DNA from: Gautieria morchelliformis
Lineage: Eukaryota; Basidiomycota; Agaricomycetes; Gomphales; Gomphaceae
Assembly: GCA_015179125.1 (NCBI GenBank)
Contig: WHVA01000155.1
Location: forward strand, 62,001-126,000
Reading direction: 5' to 3'
Length of the DNA stretch: 64,000 bases
Shown: in pieces, positions 1 through 8,655 of the stretch
Numbering within the stretch: the stretch's first letter is position 1
How the letters are laid out: each line of letters begins with the position of its first letter
Made by a program: the position numbers and the translations under genes
Notes under the pieces: generated by a model
Told to the model about the DNA's origin: nothing
What the model saw: only the letters and a program-made list of their open reading frames with translations
Database searches by the model: none

Positions 1-1229
1 GGTCTACTAAATGTCAGTGGGGACGGCACATACCAAGGGTGTGGTAAGTACGGCGAAGGATCATGCGACAAGTGATTCTGGGAGGCATAGCAAAGATGAG
101 AAACTTGAAAGGGGACAGGGAATATAAAAGCCTCTCATGTATGTCTGTTATTCTGAAATCGGATAATCGCCTTCGATACGTGATTTCCCTCGCTCTATCT
201 CCTGTTCTTAGCACAGCGAGTTTAGCAAGACCTCTGACTCTCTGCCTTTCCGCCTTCTGCTTTCCGACTCAGGTTCCGAATCAAGTTCCAACTTCTCTTT
301 AGTTCGATACTTTCCAACTTCCGACTCGTGTTCCAAAATACTTAGGACAATAGTTCATTGGGGGTGCAACACATAAGTTGAAGCCGTTGTCCTTTACAGT
401 TCCGACTTGCGGAAATCTCAATATGTAACAGTTGGCTGGGAAGTCCTTGCAGCCTCCATGGGGGCCCCTGGCAGGCACATGCACTGCGGTTGGCCCCCGG
501 CCATGGACAAGGCCATGGCACATATGATGCAGTGTGAGGCACTGTTAGTACACGATCCTTCAGAGGAAGGTTGCCCGAGCTCAGGGGTGAAACCCGAGGT
601 AAAGCCCAAGGTTACAGAGCGAGGTTCGAATAGGGAAGTCAGAGAGGGACTTGGCTTCAGCTTGTGTGCTGCGCCTGCCCTATGTACGAGTCCCAATTTC
701 TTAGGTGAATGAATAAGAGGCAAGGTTTGGATCAAGAGGCGAGTACTTAGAAACTAGCTAAGGATCAAAGGGAGTATGATAGTTGATTTTCAGACTGAGG
801 AATAAGTGTGCATACAAGAGGGTTTATATATGGGCGAGATAAGGAAATGGGGTGAGCATAAGCGGGGATAGGGGTGAGGTAATTATAACTAATTTGATAT
901 GTGATGGAACGGAGCAGATAACTAAGGGGATAAGGTCATGGGTTAGCTTCGGCATAGGCTCAGGGTGAGGCAGGGAATCACAAGGCTCGGGTCAGCAGAA
1001 GGTAGTACCAGTAAGTAGCTGGCCAAAGGCCCGGTTCTTACAGGCACATCCACCCTATCCCCACATCCTGCACCCCTGATTGTCACTTGGGCCATGGCAC
1101 ACATACCTGTGCCATCCCCACACTATACATGTGGGTGAGCAGCTTCCCCCACATGCACACTGCACACACTGCCCTTGGGCCCACTCCATGCCTGTGTACA
1201 GCCCCTATGGCTCTACACAGGCACACATC
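1..1229. other. Non-coding stretch, no gene recognised
   Basis: I see no convincing gene here. Short open frames of 60-105 codons occur on both strands but overlap each other, show no domain and lack coherent exon structure. The stretch between 1040 and 1230 is rich in CCCCACA/CACACTG-type low-complexity sequence. The stretch ends at the target-site duplication of the solo LTR that begins at 1235, so it probably represents old repeat-derived or intergenic DNA. Confidence 0.5.
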
Positions 1230-1234
1230 ATCAT

Positions 1235-2213
1235 TGTCATGATTCATTTATTCTACAAACCAGACATCAACATCCAGCAAATGAACATCCCCACTGCTGG
1301 ACCTTTGAACCCTTTGCCGAAGTATTCTTCACGGTACACCTTTCACATTTGCTGATCCCATCATTCCCATCAGGACCCTGGTCCGTGGAGCCATCATCCA
1401 TCATAGAACCCATTGTCTGTTAAACTCCCACTCCATGAAACACCCACATACTCAGGACACATTCAGACAGTGTCAGTTGCAGCCTCTGTGCAGGTTGGGA
1501 TCAATGGGGTTAGCACCGCTGCAGGACAGGATGGTAGGAACTGCCAAGGCACAGAATCTCTATTAATCTTTCGGATGCCCCTCTTTCTTGTTAGAATTAG
1601 CTTCACTGAAGTTTTCACTCTATACAGTATGTCTCCCCTTTGTTTGTAATGCGACTGTGCATCCTTTGTAATATTCCGAACCACCTGGCCTCTTTCTCAT
1701 TTGCCAGTAGCATACATGTATTCTCTATAAAAAGGACTCCTCCAGCAGGTATGTCCTCCAGTTCAATTATCATACGTCTTCCTTCTGCTTTACCTTGCTC
1801 ACGTGTGAACCAACTCTTGTGCTCGACCCTCCACTTGTACCTCCACCTTCATCAAGAACAGGAACATCACTCGTGAGTTGACACCATCGATTCTCTTCAA
1901 CCCAAACCCTTGGAATTCCTCTGAGCCTGTTGGCGAAGGCCTCTCAAGGAGTGCCTTTGCCGACGAGGAGATCATCTATCTCAGATAACCCTCCCCCATC
2001 ACTTTGGACGATTTTGTCAAGTGTTGTCAAGGCTTCGCTTTGACCATAGACTTGGGGTTCACCCATCATGTACCCCCACTTTGTATTAGTATACTAGTAG
2101 TAGTCTGGTACTCTTTGCCAACTACATAGTCACTTTGCATGAGGGCTTATTGGTTCGGGTGTCTCAAATTCATTGACACCTGCTATTAAACCCTAAAAGA
2201 ACCAATCCTGACA
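1235..2213 (+). repeat. Solo LTR, family LTR-B (TGTCA...TGACA)
   Basis: A 979-bp segment begins TGTCATGATTCATTTATTCT and ends CCAATCCTGACA. It is flanked by a perfect 5-bp target duplication, ATCAT, at 1230-1234 and 2214-2218. The terminal sequences match three other copies in the window (21545-22576 on this strand; 8687-26771 interrupted and 28553-29827 inverted). No internal retroelement genes lie between the ends, so this is a solo LTR left by recombination between the two LTRs of a full element. A TATA-like TATAAAAAG at 1726-1734 probably belongs to the LTR promoter. Confidence 0.9.
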
Positions 2214-2347
2214 ATCATGCGCTCCCCTCCACATGCCACAATGGACACCTGCATGCACTGTACAGCCTCCACTGCACCAAGCATGGGTCTTGCGACCTCC
2301 CTGCAGTTCCTGGAGGGTCTTATGGCCCCCCACCCCATGGTGCCATG

Positions 2348-2630
2348 TGTTGGCGCAGTAGTCTAGATAGATACTAGGACGACTTCAGTGTAAGCTAATA
2401 TTAGTGAGAAGTAATAAGTACCTAGGACGACTTCAGTGTAAGCTGAGAGGTCATCGAGCAAGCGTACACTACTTATACTCTATAGTTCCTTTTGTACTCT
2501 AAAATGGGAATGGGGACAATAGGATAAGACAATAAGGAGCTAAACAAAAGGGAAACTGCGGAGACTGCGCAAGGAGAACAATGCGCAAAGGGGGATCGGT
2601 GATCGGTCAAGTATGACCGGTTTTACAACA
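2348..2630 (-). repeat. 3' LTR of the copia element
   Basis: This 283-bp LTR is the downstream LTR because the element reads right to left. It is 48 bp longer than its partner. The segment CTAGGACGACTTCAGTGTAA (about 2377-2396) recurs at about 2422-2441, separated by AATATTAGTGAGAAGTAATA-like sequence, while the partner has it once. The gag-pol stop codon (2607-2609) lies 24 bp inside this LTR. Confidence 0.95.
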
Positions 2631-5600
2631 CTCCCCCGTACTTGAACTATCAACGAGACCAAATCTCCTTGCGAGATAGCGGTGTTGGTTTTGAGGCAAG
2701 GATTTTGTCAAGAGGTCCGCAATGTTTTCTTTCGATGGTATAGGGAGGATGTTGATGACTCGCTTGTTGACCAATTCTCGTATGTAGTGATAACGAATGT
2801 CGATGTGTTTGGTCCGCTTATGAAAAACGTTATTAGTTGCGATTTCTTTTGCTCCAGAGGAATCACAAAAAACTTCGAGTGGGAGGTCAATGGCGAAATC
2901 GAGTTGATTTAAAAGGGAAAGTGTCCACTGTGTGTGCTTTGCACATTTGCAGAGAGCCATGTACTCGGCTTCAGTGGACGACAAAGCGACGGTGCATTGC
3001 TTCTGGGTGGCCCAAGCGATAGCACCTCCGGCGAGGATGAGGGTGTAGCCGGTCGTCGAGCGGCGGTTATCGGGATCGGAGGCCCAGTCAGAGTCGCTGT
3101 ACCCGATTAATTTGGTGGAATCATTAGATCCGTATGTCAGTGTGGCATCTCGTGTGGCGAACAAGTAACGGAGTACGTGCTGCGCAGCGTATAGATGTTC
3201 TTGGGCAGGCTTGGAACCGAATTGAGAGAGCCGGTTGACAGCAAAGCAGATGTTGGGTCGGGAACCTAGCATGGCGTACATGAGTGATCCGACGATTTTC
3301 TGATATTGAGAAGTAAGGGACAAGTCTGAGTCTTTCTCGGTGTTCGCGACGAGCTGTGTCCCTGTGGCGAGTGGGGTATAATTTGGTCTGCAGCTAGACA
3401 TGTTGAAACACGTTAGCATGCGTTCAATGTAATGCGACTGGCCGATGGTGAGCGATCTCTTCGGACGGTCACAAGTGATGTGTAGACCAAGGAACTGTCT
3501 GATCTCCCCTAGATCAGTTATCTTGTAGCGCAGGGCAAGTGCGCGTTTGAGGTCTTGAATTGCATCTAGGATGCCCAAAAGGGCGATGTCGTCGACATAG
3601 ACCAATGCTATAAGTGGGTCCCCCCTGTCGTGACGTTTGATAAAGATTGAAGCATCGTTAGATATGAGTTTCTGAAATCCGAGTCCCTCCAGTGTGTCAT
3701 TCAGGTGGATGTGCCATTGCCGACCTGCCTGCTTTAAGCCATAGATGGCCTTTTTGAGGTGACACACCTTGTCTTCCTTCCCTTGGATCGCGAAACCCTT
3801 CGGTTGATCCATATAAATTTCCTCGTCCAAGTCTCCATTGAGATATGCTGATTTGATATCAACATGGTGGATGTCCCAATCCAACCGGGCTGTGAGCGCG
3901 AGCAGCAACCTCAAGGAGTCAAGTCTTGCGACGGGCGCGAAGGTTCCTTCAAAATCGATGCCGGCGGTTTGTGAAAAACCTTTGGCGACGAGACGTGCGC
4001 GGTAACGGATGACAAGGCCGGCGGTGTCATGCTTTGTCAAGTATACCCACTTACATTTAATTGCCTTGCGACCTTGTGGGAGGTCACACAATTCCCAAGT
4101 GCCATTTTCAAGAAGGCACTTGATCTCCTCATGCATGGCAGGGCGCCATTTCTCCGCATCCGAGCATGAGATCGCGTACTCGTACATGTTTGGATCACCG
4201 GTAGGTGTTGTTGGTGCTGAAGCCAGGTACGATACTATCACGTCGTCCCATGTCGCGGATGCTGATGACGAGTCATGCAGAGTGGATGGGCCAGCTTTGT
4301 GGCTGTGGTATGCGTCTGGGCTGGCATTGTCCGGTTGTGGGGCTAGGACGCGCTGTTGGATGCGTTGGGATCGGCGGATGAGGGGTTCAGGAGTTCCAGG
4401 TGGTGCGGGAAGTTGATCAGGAGCTGCGCCTGGTTCAATTTCCGGTGGAGCACTCGCTGCATCGGGAATGTTGGGTGGTGGTGACGCTGACGGGGCCGTG
4501 GGAGGCTGGTCAGCCGTACCAGGTGGCGCTGGTGGTAAAGGGTATACGTCTTCGTCGTCGCTCTCTGGTAGAGCTAGATCGATTTGCGCGGATGGCGACG
4601 ATGGTTGTGAGAGAAGAGGTGAAGCGGACATGGGAGAATTGAGTGGGAGCTTTGGGGTAGATTTGAGAGGAAAAACTGTTTCCTCGAAAACGACGTCAGT
4701 AGATATGACAGTCCGTTTGGACAATTGGTTCCACAACTTATACCCCTTAGTGGAATTGTCATACCCTACGAACACGAGCTTTTGTGAGGTTGGATCATAT
4801 TTTGTTCGATTTGTCGTTATGTGGGCATACACGAGGCATCCAAAGACGCGGAGATAGGAGAGGTCGGGTTTGCCTCCTGTCAGAAGTTCATATGGGGAAG
4901 TATTTGAGATGACGCAAGATGGGGCTCGGTTTCGAAAATGTACCGCAGTGCCCACTGCGAACTCCCAGAATCCTTGTGATATGCCTGCACTGTACAACAT
5001 TGCTCTGGCCGCCTCTGCTATTGTTCGGTTTGCGCATTCAGCAACTCCGTTCTGCTGAGGTGTGTTCGGCGCAGTGAGACTATGGTGTATACCTTGCTTT
5101 TCCAGGTATTGAGTGAATTCCTGTGATAGGAACTCCCCCCCGCGATCAGTGCGTATAGCTCTGAGCGATCCGTCGTAATAGTTTCCAACTAGTGCATGGA
5201 AATTCTTAAAGTGCATGAAAGCTTCGCTCTTAGCTTTTAAGAAATAGATCCATTTGTGCCGTGTATAGTCATCAACTAAAACGAAGTGGTAATAGTTGCC
5301 TTGGATCGAGTGGGTATTCATCGGGCCTGCTAGGTCCATGTGGACAAGAGCGAAGGGTTCAGTGCAGCGATGAGTTGAAGGGACAAACTTTCGCCACGTG
5401 GACTTTCCTAGTAGGCAGCCTTCACATGTAGCTAGTGCGCGTTTTGTACCTGACTCAAGCTTGTCATCGATGTGTCGCAAAGATGACCAAGAGAGGTGTC
5501 CCAGTCGAGCGTGGAGAATGTCGAGTGGGGTGGCATGTACATGTGATACAGAGAGAGTGTTGGTTTTCAGTGAGAGCCAGTAGTGTTGTCCGTTCACTCG

Positions 5601-6824
5601 TGCTTCTGCAAATACTGTTCCGTTCTTTGATATTGTGGCTTTAGAACCCAAAAAAGCTGTTGTGAAGCCTTTTAGATCGATTTTTAGCACGCTGAAGAAT
5701 CTGCCTCCAATGTCAGGTGCGTGCAGCACATCATGGAGAGTGATCTTCCGTTCCTGACCATTGACTCTTGATAGCCCAGTGACCGTACCTATGCCAATGT
5801 AGGGGACAGAGGTCGTTTTATCGGCGAAGTAGGCACGTCTGGGTGCGGCAAGTGAACGGTACTCCGAGAAGTCGGCGATGTCTTTTGTGATGTGGTCAGT
5901 GCATCCTGAATCCAACATCCATTTGTGTTCACACGCGATATAAAAGCAGACAGCGTCGTTGGAAGTCTCGGCGGTAGATACAGGTGCTTCCGTAGCAGCC
6001 AAATCAGGATGGTCTGATATAACGGCGCTCACTGAGGGTGTCGTTCCCTTTTCCTTTTTCTCTTTTTTCTTTCCCTTCCCTTTTCGTGCTTCAGACTGGG
6101 CTTCTTCGCGTGAGAGGCCATGAGTTTTGCGTCTACAGTCCTTTTCCCAATGTCCAGTGCCGGTGCAGTAATTGCACTTATCTTTTCCAACGTTCGACTT
6201 CACGCGGATGGCATTTGCGCTTGGTTGTGAGCCCTGTCGAAGCTCCTCGGACAGGATGCGACTCCGAGTGTTTGCCCAGTCAATCTTGGAAAAGTCGGTG
6301 ATGGTGGCAAGGATCGTCTGCTGCACGATTTCGTATGATGAGGGTAGGGCCTGGAGCACGTTGAGCGTGTGGAGGGGGTCACTGATAGCTAGGCCCGCTG
6401 CGACAATGCGGTTCTTCAGCTCAGACATCTCGTCGATCTGCTGAGTGAGTTGCGTGCCAGGTGAGAAAGTCATCGTGGTGTATCTGCGATAGTCGACCCA
6501 GAGATTTAGGCCGGTCCTTGTTCCATAGGTCGTCTTGAGATCTAGGGTTTTCATCATGTCGAGGGACTGGTGAACAGAGGGCTTTACTGAGACTAGTAGG
6601 AGGGAGAGGCCTTGTTGAGAACGCTTCTCCCAATCATCGAATCGCTTGCGCTCCTCGTCAGTTGGTGGAGTGCTCATGGAGGGGGTTGATTCGGTCCCTT
6701 CAGCGATGCGTAGTGCGTTGATGAACATTAGTGCGGCTTTCAGCGAGAAAGCCCAGCTATCCCAGTTCGTCCCATCAAACTTCTCGATGGTGGAGAGTAA
6801 TTTCGAGGTGGTTGTGTCGGCCAT
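2607..6824 (-). CDS. Copia Gag-Pol polyprotein (1405 aa)
   Basis: A single uninterrupted frame encodes a Ty1/copia polyprotein in the order gag, protease, integrase, reverse transcriptase, RNase H. Visible landmarks: UBN2-type gag in the first 200 residues; a CCHC knuckle at about 217-230 (CNYCTGTGHWEKDC); protease DSG at about 305-307; a GAG-pre-integrase LGHLS segment at about 441; integrase D-D-E at about 496, 560 and 596; a proline-rich linker at about 750-820; reverse transcriptase with YVDD at about 1076-1079; and RNase H with SDSDWASD followed by STEAEYMAL. The start ATG lies about 90 bp inside the 5' LTR boundary. The reading frame continues through the polypurine tract and ends 24 bp inside the 3' LTR. 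The product would form cytoplasmic particles, copy element RNA and integrate the cDNA. I see no inactivating change. Confidence 0.97.
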   Translation of the reverse strand: MADTTTSKLLSTIEKFDGTNWDSWAFSLKAALMFINALRIAEGTESTPSMSTPPTDEERKRFDDWEKRSQQGLSLLLVSVKPSVHQSLDMMKTLDLKTTYGTRTGLNLWVDYRRYTTMTFSPGTQLTQQIDEMSELKNRIVAAGLAISDPLHTLNVLQALPSSYEIVQQTILATITDFSKIDWANTRSRILSEELRQGSQPSANAIRVKSNVGKDKCNYCTGTGHWEKDCRRKTHGLSREEAQSEARKGKGKKKEKKEKGTTPSVSAVISDHPDLAATEAPVSTAETSNDAVCFYIACEHKWMLDSGCTDHITKDIADFSEYRSLAAPRRAYFADKTTSVPYIGIGTVTGLSRVNGQERKITLHDVLHAPDIGGRFFSVLKIDLKGFTTAFLGSKATISKNGTVFAEARVNGQHYWLSLKTNTLSVSHVHATPLDILHARLGHLSWSSLRHIDDKLESGTKRALATCEGCLLGKSTWRKFVPSTHRCTEPFALVHMDLAGPMNTHSIQGNYYHFVLVDDYTRHKWIYFLKAKSEAFMHFKNFHALVGNYYDGSLRAIRTDRGGEFLSQEFTQYLEKQGIHHSLTAPNTPQQNGVAECANRTIAEAARAMLYSAGISQGFWEFAVGTAVHFRNRAPSCVISNTSPYELLTGGKPDLSYLRVFGCLVYAHITTNRTKYDPTSQKLVFVGYDNSTKGYKLWNQLSKRTVISTDVVFEETVFPLKSTPKLPLNSPMSASPLLSQPSSPSAQIDLALPESDDEDVYPLPPAPPGTADQPPTAPSASPPPNIPDAASAPPEIEPGAAPDQLPAPPGTPEPLIRRSQRIQQRVLAPQPDNASPDAYHSHKAGPSTLHDSSSASATWDDVIVSYLASAPTTPTGDPNMYEYAISCSDAEKWRPAMHEEIKCLLENGTWELCDLPQGRKAIKCKWVYLTKHDTAGLVIRYRARLVAKGFSQTAGIDFEGTFAPVARLDSLRLLLALTARLDWDIHHVDIKSAYLNGDLDEEIYMDQPKGFAIQGKEDKVCHLKKAIYGLKQAGRQWHIHLNDTLEGLGFQKLISNDASIFIKRHDRGDPLIALVYVDDIALLGILDAIQDLKRALALRYKITDLGEIRQFLGLHITCDRPKRSLTIGQSHYIERMLTCFNMSSCRPNYTPLATGTQLVANTEKDSDLSLTSQYQKIVGSLMYAMLGSRPNICFAVNRLSQFGSKPAQEHLYAAQHVLRYLFATRDATLTYGSNDSTKLIGYSDSDWASDPDNRRSTTGYTLILAGGAIAWATQKQCTVALSSTEAEYMALCKCAKHTQWTLSLLNQLDFAIDLPLEVFCDSSGAKEIATNNVFHKRTKHIDIRYHYIRELVNKRVINILPIPSKENIADLLTKSLPQNQHRYLARRFGLVDSSSTGECCKTGHT
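2631..2641 (-). other. Polypurine tract of the copia element
   Basis: On the minus strand GTACGGGGGAG immediately precedes the 3' LTR start TGTTGTAAAA. This is the expected position and composition for the plus-strand primer of reverse transcription. It is also translated as the last codons of gag-pol before the LTR. Confidence 0.8.
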
Positions 6825-6896
6825 GGTTGGGTGCGGAAACTGCAGGTAGAGGGAATGTGATACGTAGTCAACTATCTGTAGGTTTGGGGCGATTTA

Positions 6897-6915
6897 GAGC
6901 GCGGGGCCCATAACC
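6897..6915 (-). other. Candidate primer-binding site (half-tRNA iMet type)
   Basis: Directly next to the 5' LTR the plus-strand sequence reads GAGCGCGGGGCCCATAACC. This resembles the anticodon arm of a eukaryotic initiator tRNA-Met (GGGCCCAUAACC, CAU anticodon), so the minus-strand RNA would be complementary to the 3' end of a 5' half-tRNA. Drosophila copia is primed in this way. There is no TGG-type site complementary to a tRNA 3' CCA end, which supports the reading. The host iMet gene is not in the window, so the exact match is unchecked. Confidence 0.65.
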
Positions 6916-7150
6916 TGTTGGCGCAGTAGTCTAGATAGATACTAGGACGACTTCAGTGTAAGCTGAGAGGTCGTCGAGCAAGCGTAAGCTACTTATACTC
7001 TATAGTTCCTTTTGTACTCTAAAATGGGAATGGGGACAATAGGATAAGACAATAAGGAGCTAAACAAAAGGGAAACTGCGGAGACTGCGCAAGGAGAACA
7101 ATGCGCAAAGGGGGATCGGTGATCGGTCAAGTATGACCGGTTTTACAACA
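6916..7150 (-). repeat. 5' LTR of the copia element
   Basis: This 235-bp LTR runs TGTTGGCGCAG...TTTTACAACA and is followed by target duplication CCATG. It differs from the 3' LTR by lack of the 48-bp partial duplication and by about three substitutions (for example GTCGTCGAGC against GTCATCGAGC). Confidence 0.95.
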
Positions 7151-7155
7151 CCATG

Positions 7156-7545
7156 TCCACACCCGCTACCATTGTGAAAGGCCCATGTGATGCATTTCTT
7201 CAATATGCACACAGTGCACTGACTCCAAGCAACAATTGACAAACAATATTTTCATGAAGCAAAGCAATAATAAATTCCAAACACAGTCAAATTCAAAACA
7301 TTACAGCCAATGTATATGTATGGTTTTTCAATGATATGAGTGTTCAGAGTGAGTAGATAGCCAAGTATTCTATGGCAACTAATTGCAGAGCACTGCAATA
7401 CATTGATAGATTGGAAAGATGAGAATGGTTCATGTAAGTCTCTGCATTTCGACTGCCAGGGGGTTTGTATTGGAATTGTGGTTATGATCCATTGGTTTGG
7501 ATGCTGTCATCAAACTGTGTTGTTCTTCCAGACTCTACCAAACCA
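7156..7545. other. Intergenic, nothing recognised
   Basis: A/T-rich DNA between the copia target duplication and the next coding relic. I see no open frame with family resemblance and no repeat shared with the rest of the window. Confidence 0.4.
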
Positions 7546-7893
7546 TTAACCAGTGCCTGAAGGAGACATTAACTGCTCACTGGAGACAATAGGCCCTGCC
7601 ATTTCTACATCTCCAGCATAACCAGTTGCCCAAGGAAACTCATCCAACTCTATCCCAGCAGGCCCAGCCTCTCCATGCTGGCTTTCCTGAACAGGCACAT
7701 TGTTATCCAAGGTCTCAGCACTAAATGCCTGGCTCAATTGTGGGTTTCCAAATTCAGCCACTATGGCATTGTGGGCACTTTGTCTGGCAGCTTGAAAGGT
7801 GGAAAATGAAAGAGTAGGTAACGAGGGGCTATGAAGTTGATTGTGTCTCTCTTGGAGAGTTAGATGGAACCGGCAGATGATAATTGTTGACAA
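7546..7893 (-). pseudogene. Terminal-exon relic of a DUF6533-like membrane protein gene
   Basis: The minus-strand frame begins just after an acceptor-like CACATACAG and encodes about 115 residues. Its start, IIICRFHLTLQERHN, followed by LSFSTFQAARQ and VAEFGNP, parallels the last exon of the DUF6533-type gene at 30940-32610 (VLCRFLMDIRYRND, MSFHAVLRR, IEEFGDG). Upstream exons on this strand are not found: beyond about 8160 the sequence is a gypsy LTR fragment, so the gene appears truncated by retrotransposon insertion. It could instead be a short orphan gene. Confidence 0.4.
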
Positions 7894-8159
7894 GCTGTAT
7901 GTGCACTGTTAGTACAATCATGTCTTTCTTCTTAAATTGGTGAGAATATACCTGCTCTGAAAAAAGCTTAAGATACCAACAAGGCTTGGCTTTATATCAC
8001 AAAGGAGCTGATATTAGCCATTTTATTATCATGATCAATGCCTTACATACCCTTAATGTCTAAGTTGTGAGAGAACACCAAGTAAACTCTGAAGCTCAAC
8101 AGGTTTATGAGTAACCATACCTTTGCTGTGATAATAGCAGCCAAAGTAATTGTAGAAAT

Positions 8160-8655
8160 TATCCATCCACAACATCAAATACAAAGAACTGGGAAGCCAG
8201 ATCTATATCTCCCAGGGTTAGAAGCCCTTGTCTTCGACAAGGGAACTCCCACGCTCATGTGATTGTCATGTGACGAGGGAAAGTCATGTGATGAGGGAAA
8301 GTCATGTGACGAGGGAAAGTCATGTGATGAGGGAAAGTCATGTGATGAGGGAAGGTCATGTGACTAGAGAAAGTCATGTGACTTCAAGCTGGATTGAGGT
8401 CATGTGACTGTGTCATGTGATTGTCAGGTGACTGTGGATGATCAGGTGACCTTGAGCTGTTTTTGAGGTCATGTGATAGTCATGTGACCGTGGGGGATTC
8501 TTAACTAAACTATCAAGAGATTGTTGTATCTTGTGGACCCAATGTAAGTGTAGCATAGAAATATTAATACAACCTTTCTTGAGGACATTTGAAACTAATT
8601 AACTACCTAGTAAATGTTCATAAATAGGTAGCTACTTTGTGGACGATCCCTAACA
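8160..8655 (-). repeat. Truncated gypsy LTR with expanded TCATGTGA array
   Basis: From about 8160 to the terminal CCCTAACA at 8655 the sequence matches the last 500 bp (plus-strand view) of the large gypsy LTRs at 13468 and 26180. It differs by an expanded tandem array at about 8266-8370, where an 18-bp unit resembling GAAAGTCATGTGATGAGG is repeated about six times. It abuts copia-remnant sequence at 8656 with no target duplication, so it is a broken fragment. Confidence 0.85.

Larger units (their letters stand above)
2348..7150 (-). mobile_element. Near-complete Ty1/copia retrotransposon
   Basis: Two direct repeats, 2348-2630 and 6916-7150, start TGTTGGCGCAG and end TTTTACAACA. They bracket one long gag-pol frame on the minus strand. 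The whole 4803-bp unit is flanked by the 5-bp duplication CCATG (2343-2347 and 7151-7155), direct evidence of integrase-mediated insertion. A candidate primer-binding site and a polypurine tract sit in the expected places for a minus-strand element. With an open 1405-codon frame and only about three substitutions between the LTRs apart from a 48-bp duplication, this is a recent insertion and may still be competent. Expression cannot be judged from sequence. Confidence 0.97.

Noticed and set aside
540-640. tRNA-like signals (GAGCTCAGGGG followed by GGTTCGAATA)
   Set aside because: No cloverleaf can be drawn with matching acceptor and anticodon stems; the A/B-box resemblance is superficial.
8266-8370. 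Regularly spaced repeats that could suggest a CRISPR-like array
   Set aside because: The units are contiguous 18-bp tandem repeats without unique spacers, lie inside a retrotransposon LTR, and the genome is clearly fungal.
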